Origin: Topomyia yanbarensis
Taxonomy: Eukaryota; Arthropoda; Insecta; Diptera; Culicidae
Assembly: GCF_030247195.1 (NCBI RefSeq)
Contig: NC_080672.1
Coordinates: 346,826,413-346,890,412, forward strand
Length of the DNA stretch: 64,000 nt
Direction: 5' to 3'
Each line of letters begins with the position of its first letter. Within the stretch, counting starts at the first letter, position 1. Below the pieces are notes generated by a model, which worked only from the letters and a program-made list of their open reading frames with translations, was not told the DNA's origin and searched no databases. Of this stretch, positions 1 through 7,877 are shown piece after piece. Position numbers and translations under genes: made by a program.

Positions 1-950
1 AACTCTATCTGTATTGGTAGGTTTTCTATAAATTTCAAAAGTCAAGGATTTTCCTTCTCTTATTACAAGGATATCCAAAAATGGTAATTTGTTATCTTTT
101 TCTTCTTCATGTGTAAACTTGATATTATTATGAATGTTGTTAATAGCTTCCAATATCTTTGTTAAATTTCTCCGTTTGATAATGCAAAAAATGTCATCAA
201 CATATCTCCACCAGCGTTCTGGCAACAAATTTTTCATCTTTAAACATTCTTCTAGGTTTGCCATGAAAAGCTCACAAAGAAAAGGAGAGAGTGGGTTACC
301 CATAGGGGCACCCTTAGTTTGTTTATAGAAGACACCTCGGAATGTGAAATAATTTTCTTCCATGCAAAGGCGAGTAAGTTTAAGATAAGATCTCACTTTG
401 CTTTTCCATAGACTATTGTTATTCTGTTGTAGTAACCAATCCTCTAAGAGGTTAATTGAATCCTTTACAGGGACACTTGGGAATAGGGCGGTTACATCAA
501 AAGAGACCATTATTTCGTCATCTTTGATTTCACCTGACTTCTGAAGTTTGATTGCGAAATCTTGTGTGCTCTTAACCGAGCAACTATGGAATTGTTTGGA
601 ATTCGTTAACCAACCATTTTGCAATTTTTTGGGTAGGGGCATTTACAGCTGAAATAATTTCCCTCATTTCATTCCCAGGTTTGTGGATTTTAGGTAGTCC
701 CTTAATTCTAGGTAAGGCGGGATTTGAAACTTTGAGACGTGACAGGCTATCCCCTAGGACGGGTTTGCATTCTTTAAGAGTTTTATCGACACGTTTGATC
801 ATATCAGGGAGAGGATTTATTCTTTGAATTCTATATGGCCCAGAGTTTATTTTATGTTGCATGTCAGTATCATATTGATGCTTATCCATGACTACTACTT
901 TATTTCCCTTGTCAGTCAGTTGCTGAGAGCCTAGAAATTTTTAAACAACC
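1..950 (-). mobile_element. Penelope-like retroelement reverse transcriptase fragment
   Basis: The minus strand encodes pieces of a Penelope-like RT. The segment near 584-930 reads TDKGNKVVVMDK and later LPRIKGLPKIHKPGN, the conserved N-terminal block of this RT class. Further on, near 230-310, it reads GAPMGNPLSPFLCELFMANL, the motif just after the finger domain. The open frame is broken and runs off the window at position 1, so the catalytic YxDD region and any GIY-YIG endonuclease are missing or outside. This class copies its RNA at chromosomal targets; this copy is partial and almost certainly inactive. The assignment to Penelope-like rather than another RT class rests on the GLPKIHKPG block. 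Confidence 0.85.
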
Positions 951-1115
951 CCCTTCGTCTTTACTCAATCGAGATCAAGGTAACGGATACACATGGCTTT
1001 TCCAAACATTACCCGTACGCAAATGATCATCTTCACACACCTAAGTTACCTAATTTCTACCTGCCTTTTCGGTACATAAAGCGGTACAGAGGGTATTTTC
1101 TTCATTCTGATACAA

Positions 1116-1160
1116 TACACTGAAGAAGGCTGCAAGTCGTAGCCGAAATACGTATCTGTA
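1116..1160 (+). ncRNA. hammerhead ribozyme-like motif next to Penelope-like element
   Basis: Visible parts are TACA (1116-1119) pairing with TGTA (1157-1160) as stem I, the core CTGAAGA (1120-1126), GGCT/AGCC (1128-1131 with 1141-1144) as stem II, GAAA (1145-1148), and a tiny self-complementary ATACGTAT as stem III. Cleavage would fall after C1156. Penelope-like elements are known to carry minimal hammerheads. Oddities: one extra A (1127) sits between the core and stem II, and the motif is on the strand opposite to the RT fragment at 1-950. It may be a degenerate copy or belong to an inverted terminal piece. Confidence 0.5.
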
Positions 1161-1190
1161 ACAGAAAAGTGCAATTTTGCATTTTGTTCA

Positions 1191-2217
1191 TCATAGTGGA
1201 ATTAAAACGGAAGACAACGGTTTAAAGTGTTTAATCAATTGTCTGATTTGAGGCCCGTCAAAAACACCAGCTTTGATTTTTTCGGCACTCAATTTCGGAA
1301 AAACAGTTTTCAAGTAAAGGAAACACTTCCCTTTCTTATTTAGAGCTTTTGTAAATTGCTTCATGAGTCCGAGTTTAATATGGAGGGGTGGAAGAATGAT
1401 TTTTCGTTTGTCAATCAAAGGTTTGTTAACAATATTATGGCTTCCTACCTCACAACTATCTCTTTTTTGGCCAAATAGTTTGACGCCAATGATTTTTCTT
1501 GTCCCTGCTATCCCACAAGCAAATAAAGCATGGATATAGCCACCCTGTTGCCCCAGAAGAAAATTAACCATTTTCAGATCTACACACACAACCCATTGAT
1601 GTTCATGATACTTAATTTTCTCCAAAGCGTAGGAAATATTAGTATACTCTTCTTTCATATTAGTAGAATGTCCTATCGGGATGCTACCAAACTTATTTCC
1701 ATTGTGTAAAAGAACACACTTCAAACTTTGTTTAGAGCTATCTATGAACAGACGCCATTCAGTTGGTTGGTACACATTTAGACCCATTTGTTCTAATAAC
1801 CCTCTTACATTAATGCAAAATACGAGATTATTCTCTTGTGGAAAAAAATTGAAGAAGTTCTTTTTCTCTGGTTCGGTAAAAGGTAACGTTGGTTCCTGAC
1901 TCGAGCATATTTCTGTCTTTTAACCTCGATGCCAATAGTTCAGCAGAAAGTTTGGAGAGCCCTAGATCTCGAATCAAGTCACTCTGATTGTAAAGTTGGG
2001 GGCTCGGAGTTGTTACTGCGAAATCAGGATCGTCAGTAACAGAAGATTCCAATGAGTACTTTTCAGATGTGCTCGGTTCTTCGTTATCGACGTTTGGTGG
2101 AACTGGAACAGGTACTTCTTCAGAATGCTGCAATGGTCTCGTTGCTGAAGTGTAATTAGGATATGTATAAGTGCTGCGTCTCTTTTTCGTTAACTGATTA
2201 AATAAACTCAAACTCAA
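1191..2217 (-). pseudogene. frameshifted member of a multicopy arthropod protein family of unknown function
   Basis: Two minus-strand frames join into one broken protein. The upstream frame (2217-1828) ends with a segment containing DLGLSKLSAELLASRLKDRN and TFYRTREKELLQFFS. The downstream frame (1787-1191) begins at PTEWRLFIDSSKQSLKCVLL and includes HQWVVCVDLKMVNFLLGQQ and FPPLHIKLGL-like text. Near 1845 the frame shifts: the other frame continues NNLVFCINVRGLLEQMG. A second shift occurs near 1500-1540, where another frame reads FICLWDSRDKKNHW. The copy stops abruptly after QIRQLI, at about the position where the ribozyme-bearing sequence begins. From memory this resembles an uncharacterised family present in many copies in insects and other arthropods, perhaps transposon-associated. 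I cannot name a function. Confidence 0.6.
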
Positions 2218-3303
2218 ACGGTAGCTGGACTGTCAAACGCCTTCGATCGTAATGAAGTGAGGTGCAAAAATTGCTGTCTCTTCCTAACTCTTCAAGCGCG
2301 TGTTGTTGTTTACAGTATAACTCAGGGGGGGTGTCATTGCTGTCATCCGCTATCAAAATATGATGAGCCTAGCTACTTCTAGGCACATGTCGTCCATGCT
2401 ATTGCATTGGCTTGTTTTGATTTTTTTCTTTGGCTAGGAAAAAATGGCCAGGAGCCTGGTATAACTAATAAAATATTTTTAGGTTATGTTACAATGTGAT
2501 CATAAAACTATTTTATGAATTTTAATTTATATTCAGAGCATCGAGATCAATAAAAAAATATTTATTTTTAATAGATTTTCTAAGTTTTTGTCGTATCTGT
2601 AGTAATACCAAAAAGAGTTAATTTTGAAAATTTTCTTCAATTAAGTAAATTGATCAGAACTCGGACAATTTTCGTTTCTTTACCTTGATTTTTTTGTCTG
2701 AAAGAAGACGCTTACAGCAACAAATATCTACTGTTGATCGAAATCCATTAAGAACTATTGAAATGGCAGCATTTTGAATTTTGCAAAATGTCAAATTGTC
2801 GTAAAAAAGTGTTTTTTTTTGTTTTCACGTGGTTTTTTTTCGAATTTAACAGTATTCAATATGCCTTTCAAAATTTCCAAATATTTGTCAGATGTTTGTA
2901 GCAACTTTTAATAACAGATTTGATAGAGTTTGTGAATTCAAAAAATTTAGAAAAAAAATTCAACACTGACTAGTAAAAAAAAACAAATTAATAGCAAAAT
3001 CTCAAAAACAGGAGCACGGCGGAAAAAATCATGGTCATTTTTGAACTCAGCGCACCCGATTTATCCTAAAAACTACCATCACAACCCTGCACCAAAATAG
3101 CTGTCGAATAATCAGTAGTGCAGTTTCGTGCGGATGTAATTTTCAAGTTTCCGATGTTAAGGTTTATCGACGAAAAAATCAATTCATTCGCTGATTTTTT
3201 CCTTTATTTCGATAAAGTAACTCTTAAGTGACATCTTCATGGAAAATAACAGGTAAGTTTATTTATGCGCGAATGAGTACAAACGTTTAAAAACTATGTG
3301 TAC
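2218..3303. other. AT-rich intergenic sequence without recognisable gene
   Basis: No open frame with coding character is seen on either strand. The stretch is rich in A and T homopolymer runs and has no obvious terminal inverted repeat. Confidence 0.6.
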
Positions 3304-4003
3304 TGGTGGGGCAAGATGGACATTCTTGATTGATTCTATTGATTCGTCCTTATATGAATGTCTCGCGTGTAGAAACGAAATTCTAGTAATCAAACGAGGA
3401 GAACCATCCAGTTAACTGAAGTCTCACATGCAGTAGACTGTAGGATGTGCGTTAATGTGACCGAGACTAAGTACCGAATTCCTAGAACCTGGAAATGGTA
3501 CACGATTTTGTGCAGGTCTCATACTATGGCTGTGCGTAATCGAGAAACTGATGTTTCCAATTAAGCATTTCATATATAACCTTTCAGTTTCGTATAAGTG
3601 ATTCTGACTGATCATTTGAACTGATTATATAGCTCTCTTTATGACAACGGCATAAACGATATTAGAAAATACACCATTTGCTTCAAATCTAAATCGAACC
3701 CCAAACCCAATCAGAATGAAATAAGATTATAACAGAACGCAATTTTTGTAACATATTGTGTTATAAATTAGGTCTCGTTAGTAGTTAAAATAACAAAAAT
3801 TTATAACAAGTAACTATGCGAGATATAGTTTTGAAATATTTCTGTTATGTGTTTCTGGTCGGGAAACGTTATTTTTCACTTCGAGTTGAACGTATATAAT
3901 AAAAAGAACTACAATCCATTCAAAACCTTCGCTAGAAACAGTAAATTTTAATATTTTGTATTGTAATCATCCTTTCTGCAACATGTCCGTCTTACCCCCA
4001 CCA
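3304..4003. mobile_element. 700-bp TIR element, GGGGCAAGATGGACAT type
   Basis: The left end reads TGGTGGGGCAAGATGGACAT and the right end ATGTCCGTCTTACCCCCACC, inverted copies with two mismatches, close to TA dinucleotides at both flanks. A further outward-facing copy of the right end (TGTCCGTCTTACCCCCA) lies near 4140. There is no transposase frame, so this is a non-autonomous element, probably of the TA-targeting Tc1/mariner type. The superfamily is inferred from the ends only. Confidence 0.55.
3707..3862. repeat. short palindromic repeat with CCCRATCAGAA ends
   Basis: The unit starts with CCCAATCAGAATGAAATAAG and ends with CTGTTATGTGTTTCTGGTCGGG, imperfect inverted copies. Related ends (CCCGATCAGAA or its complement) recur near 15777, 18085 and 18450, so this is a dispersed MITE-like family. 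It sits inside the 3304-4003 element. Confidence 0.5.
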
Positions 4004-4403
4004 TATGTACGTTTCACCCGCACGTTGTAACACAATCCCTCTGGGCACTCGAAAGCCAACATATGGAGCTACAACATAGAGTATTAAATATTGACATACA
4101 CATTCTCTTACTATGTTATTTTTCAATCTATCCTTAATATGTCCGTCTTACCCCCAGTTCACCTATGCAAAGTGGCTTTTATGACAAAGCCTTCATGTAT
4201 AGCAAGTTTCATTAAAATCTGAGAGGGTGCTGCCAACTCTGAACACGATTTAGCGCGAAATTCGCCACATACGGAATCTACTTCATATAATTCTAATTAT
4301 AATCATTTGTAAATAGGCCGAATTTAAATTCCATTATGATCCTTTGTTCCATTTGAATTGTAACAAACAGTGTAACACAAGCGAACAAAAAGAGTAAAAC
4401 TGA

Positions 4404-4409
4404 TTTATT
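4404..4409 (-). terminator. polyadenylation signal AATAAA
   Basis: TTTATT on the plus strand reads AATAAA on the minus strand, about 32 bases past the stop codon of the secreted-protein gene at 4441-5130. Confidence 0.65.
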
Positions 4410-4440
4410 TTCAAAATACGTACATCTCGTTCCACTCATT

Positions 4441-5130
4441 CTAATGACTATCAGCCACAACGTCACTCGCATCGGGTATCGTTTTAACAACTTCCTCCCC
4501 GTCGACTGCTTCGATCACTTCATGCTCATTGGGATCCTCCAAATTCAGCACTCGTCCTCCCCGTGCATAACGTCGAATGGGATGTTTCGCCCTTTTGCCA
4601 TATCCGACCGGCTGCTCATGTGACGAATCCGGTTGATGGGGACGATGTGGGGGTCTCGGCTTCGGATGGTAATACAGATTGTAGTTAATATTGCTGTGAC
4701 CTTCACGAATCGCCTCATCGACCTTGGCATTGAGTTTCTCCTCCAAACTGTTCATACCGATCAAACCGGAAGCAATGTTCTGAGCAAATCCTTCCAGCTG
4801 CCTCCGTGCCTCTCGGATCTTCTGCTGCTTCATTTGTTCGTAGGCTTCCTCATCCTCCGTGAAGTCATCGCCATCTGGATCAGAACCATCCTCGCTGGAA
4901 TCGCCAGCACCGTCTTCGTCGGGATTTTCCGGTTGTGGGTTAGAGCTACCCACGCTTTTATACATTCGTCTCAGTGCCTTATCGATCAGTTCATGACCTT
5001 TGTACAGATCGTCAATCACCATCAGTTCCCGTTCCTTACCGAGTTGACTTATGTCTTCCACCATCTGGCCATCGCAGGTCCCCGAGGCAAGAATGGCCAC
5101 CAACAGGGTAACTATGCGTTTGCAGTTCAT
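4441..5130 (-). CDS. secreted acidic protein, paralogue of the 6166-6954 product
   Basis: The 229-residue protein starts with a signal peptide (about residues 1-20, MNCKRIVTLLVAILASGTCD). It continues with a helical N-terminal part, an acidic low-complexity stretch (about 68-97, rich in D, E, G and S), a charged amphipathic segment (about 98-142) and a motif KVDEAIREG..NYNLYYHP (about 137-156). A Pro/His-rich segment and a basic patch (GKRAKHPIRRYARGGR, about 178-193) follow. The same order occurs in the divergent neighbour at 6166-6954, so the two arose by duplication. A TATA box lies at 5253-5260 and AATAAA follows the stop. It is probably exported from the cell; no enzyme or binding domain is recognised. 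Cuticle, eggshell or reproductive-tract roles would all be guesses. Confidence 0.85.
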   Translation of the reverse strand: MNCKRIVTLLVAILASGTCDGQMVEDISQLGKERELMVIDDLYKGHELIDKALRRMYKSVGSSNPQPENPDEDGAGDSSEDGSDPDGDDFTEDEEAYEQMKQQKIREARRQLEGFAQNIASGLIGMNSLEEKLNAKVDEAIREGHSNINYNLYYHPKPRPPHRPHQPDSSHEQPVGYGKRAKHPIRRYARGGRVLNLEDPNEHEVIEAVDGEEVVKTIPDASDVVADSH

Positions 5131-5137
5131 CGCTGGC

Positions 5138-5214
5138 CTGGTCGAAATAAAATGAGAATTTTACTCGTTGATAGCATCCGAGAGAGGTTCCTTTCTTGCT
5201 TCGAAAGCGATTAC
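5138..5214 (-). other. possible 5'UTR intron of the 4441-5130 gene
   Basis: On the minus strand a donor-like GTAATC (from 5214) and an acceptor-like pyrimidine-rich CAG (ending at 5138) bracket 77 bases between the TATA box and the ATG. The paralogue has a clearer intron at the same relative place, which favours this reading. The donor is not a strong consensus. Confidence 0.35.
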
Positions 5215-5252
5215 CAAATAACAACAAAACAGAACGGCGAAATGCCTGAATC

Positions 5253-5260
5253 CTTTTATA
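5253..5260 (-). promoter_or_regulatory. TATA box TATAAAAG
   Basis: The minus strand reads TATAAAAG 123 bases upstream of the ATG at 5130. This predicts a transcription start near 5225-5230. Confidence 0.6.
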
Positions 5261-5289
5261 CCGATGGATGGAGTTCTACTGGTCGTTGA

Positions 5290-5970
5290 AAACCTTTCAC
5301 CGTAATTTGCAGCAACAGGGTCAAATTTAGGGATGTGTTTTAATGGGAATTTTTAAAAAGAACATCTTGTCATTATCCGGTAATGTCAATTTGATGGTAC
5401 GAACAAGTGTTTTGAATATCTATTCTAAAAATATTCAATCAAATCAAATTTGCAGGATTACTTTGTCTCAACTCCAAATAATTTTTCGATATATGGGGCG
5501 TAATAGGTAAATCGAGCTGCGTACAGCTCCCATGAGTTCTATTCCCATCCCCACACAAAGTGTTAGAGATTTTTCTAACTCGAAAAATATTCGAATGACC
5601 CTAAGGTTAAAATTTCTATAACCGAAACAAAAAATTTAGATACTTCATTTTCTACACCATAAGTTTTTAAATTATCTTCTTAGGTTTGAAGTCTTCAAGT
5701 CAATAGACAACCATTTCAGTGAAAAGCGACGATAACCTCATATAAACTTAATAAATAATTCAAGTTTTAATAGAACTTCGTTTCGGAATATTCTTATTGA
5801 AATTAAATCTACTAGAGAAAATTTCCTCTATACTATTATGATTTACAAAACTCATCAATTTTCGATACAACTGTCTCCTCGATGCATCCCTTTGCTATGG
5901 CTCGCCACTTTATACGCGAACGGTGAAAGTTGAATTATTCGGCTACCAAACCGAACAGCACAAATGAAAA
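5290..5970. other. shared upstream region of the divergent gene pair
   Basis: About 680 bases of AT-rich DNA lie between the two TATA boxes. No gene is seen. It would hold the regulatory sites for both paralogues if they are co-regulated. Confidence 0.5.
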
Positions 5971-5972
5971 GG

Positions 5973-5980
5973 ATATAAAA
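5973..5980 (+). promoter_or_regulatory. TATA box of the 6166-6954 gene
   Basis: ATATAAAA lies 27-35 bases before a likely start near 6003-6010, followed by a 5'UTR exon and an intron. Confidence 0.55.
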
Positions 5981-6050
5981 CTGAAATAACTTTATCCATC
6001 GCATGTTACTGCCGGTTTAGATTTTTAACGAGAAGGACGTGCGCGAAAAG

Positions 6051-6146
6051 GTATGTTGCACACGGCCAAACCTGTCGTTGAATTTTGCCAAAAAACTTTC
6101 CATCGAATTAAACAATTGTAAAATACTGATTTTAAATTATTTTCAG
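6051..6146 (+). other. 5'UTR intron of the 6166-6954 gene
   Basis: AAAG|GTATGT at 6047-6056 is a good donor, and the pyrimidine-rich ATTATTTTCAG ending at 6146 is a good acceptor. The 96-base intron ends 19 bases before the ATG. No in-frame coding precedes the donor, so it lies in the leader. Confidence 0.65.
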
Positions 6147-6165
6147 CATTATTGTTTCGCAAACT

Positions 6166-6954
6166 ATGAAAATCGATGCCAGAATTGTGCTACTCCTGTT
6201 CGGGGTGGTACTGGTGCTACTCGGATCTGCATACGGGCATGATAATCTCAGTGTGGAGGACAAACGGCGCATAGTTCGAAGCATGTTGGACTCGCAAAAA
6301 GATATTCGGAAAGCTTTGCTAAAAATAAGACATGAAATTATGGGAAAGATGAAACCAAATGGCCCCGGAAGCGAAGCTCCAGCTGTAGGTGAGGACGATG
6401 ACGATGATGACAACGATGACGGCGATGATGATGATGGCTTCGATGGAGATGACAACGATATATCCGGAGCAGAAGATGAAGTGTATTTTAAGGAACAGCA
6501 GAAAAAAATTCGTGAGACCCGGGAAAAACTGGAGGCATATGTAAGGCAGATTGCATCCAAGTTAATTTTGATGCACGAGCATATCAAAAAGATGGACGAA
6601 AAAGTGGACGAACAGATTAGGGAAGGTGCAAGTGAAGTGAACTATAATTTGTACTATCATCCAGGGAGTCACTATCCTCCAAAACCAACACATTCACCGA
6701 GCTTTCCTACAAGGACTACGCGGCCTACGAAACCAACATACAGACCTATGGGTTATTCAGTAGACCCCCTGGGAGAGTATGGTTATCATAAACGATATGA
6801 CTTCCGCGGAGGTCGCTCACTGGATAAAGCAGCCGCTGCTGTTGATACGAAGCCGTCCAGTGAGCCGGATATCTTGAGTGCAGTGGTCTACGACGAATCT
6901 GTCCAGAAAACGGGTCAGCTTCAAGTAAATCAACAGCATGCTGATCAGACATAA
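6166..6954 (+). CDS. secreted protein with poly-Asp tract, paralogue of the 4441-5130 product
   Basis: The 262-residue protein has a signal peptide (about 1-24, ending SAYG), a basic helical segment (31-63), a strongly acidic tract (about 76-105, mostly D with G and N), and a charged helical segment (106-150). The motif KVDEQIREG..NYNLYYHP (146-166) is followed by a Pro/Thr-rich region (167-195) and a basic-aromatic patch (YHKRYDFRGGRSL). The KVDE..REG and NYNLYYHP blocks and the RY..RGGR patch are shared with the minus-strand neighbour, so the pair is a head-to-head duplication. The acidic tract could bind calcium or basic partners, which is inference. The start is chosen because it gives the signal peptide directly. 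ATTAAA at 7063-7068 can serve as poly(A) signal. Function unknown. Confidence 0.87.
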   Translation: MKIDARIVLLLFGVVLVLLGSAYGHDNLSVEDKRRIVRSMLDSQKDIRKALLKIRHEIMGKMKPNGPGSEAPAVGEDDDDDDNDDGDDDDGFDGDDNDISGAEDEVYFKEQQKKIRETREKLEAYVRQIASKLILMHEHIKKMDEKVDEQIREGASEVNYNLYYHPGSHYPPKPTHSPSFPTRTTRPTKPTYRPMGYSVDPLGEYGYHKRYDFRGGRSLDKAAAAVDTKPSSEPDILSAVVYDESVQKTGQLQVNQQHADQT

Positions 6955-7062
6955 ATGGATCAGTATTATAAAAACAAATCGATTGGTTTTTGCATTTCAG
7001 TAAACATGCTCATTATTACACAATAGTGTAAAAATTGTAGTCTAGTTTTAATATTTAAATTC

Positions 7063-7068
7063 ATTAAA
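7063..7068 (+). terminator. variant polyadenylation signal ATTAAA
   Basis: It lies 109 bases past the stop of the 6166-6954 gene in an A-rich stretch. No canonical AATAAA is closer. Confidence 0.4.
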
Positions 7069-7162
7069 AATATAAAAAAAACCTGTTTCAATGCACCTAG
7101 CGGTGCAAATGTGCCCGTTCATTAGCATTATTATGCCATGATTTGCTACATCTAATATAAAT

Positions 7163-7216
7163 CTTATGGCGTTTTCATTTTTTCTTGGTGCTACGACGGT
7201 GTAGTGCACTGTCAAA
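7163..7216 (+). repeat. solo end of a GGTGCTAC/GTAGTGCA MITE
   Basis: CTTATGGCGTTTTCATTTTT and the following GGTGCTAC...GTGTAGTGCACTGTCAAA match, in inverted orientation, the ends of the element at 23158-23279. Confidence 0.55.
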
Positions 7217-7877
7217 AACGAATATGCCATTATATTGCTATTACTCTGGTGACATAATTGGATCGTAGTATTAGTTCGGCTCAAAAAATTTAAAATTTTG
7301 CTAGGGGATTGTTGTACCAAGGCAATGTTTACAACCGACAAGGACGCCGCCATTAATACCGACTAAACTCCATTGGGCTCCACCATTGTTCCCCCCCAGG
7401 GACTACCTTTCGGTATTACTTCTGGGGGGATGGCTGTACTTGATGTACTCATTCACTCTCGCTCACGCGTTCATACGTCCTGTATGAGGCTTACTTGGGT
7501 GCTCTCTCTGTCACACCTTGATTCACTCTTTAACACTCCACATGAGGCTGACTTGTGTACTCGCCTTTTTCATTCCTTGCTAGGCTTACTTTTGTGCTAG
7601 CCTCTACCATACCATGTGAGGCTGACTTGGATGCTCACACTTTCGCTCCTCTGCCACGCCACGAGGCATCGATAGCTAAGTCCCAACATACTACGCTACG
7701 ACCCTCCCATCTTGGCATGAGGCACTCCACATATACGCCTATACACTCGCTCTTCTGCCTTGCTTCGGGGTGGCTGGGTTTACCCCTTACGCGGTTGCCA
7801 GTCGCTGCGCCAAACCTGCCTCAGCATGAACACTCACTTTTCTGCGCTCGGCCTTTTTCGCTCCAACTAACCAATCA

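Noticed and set aside
4633..5289. 218-codon plus-strand frame opposite the secreted-protein gene
   Set aside because: It is a shadow of the minus-strand coding sequence, without a signal or domain, and runs through the promoter.
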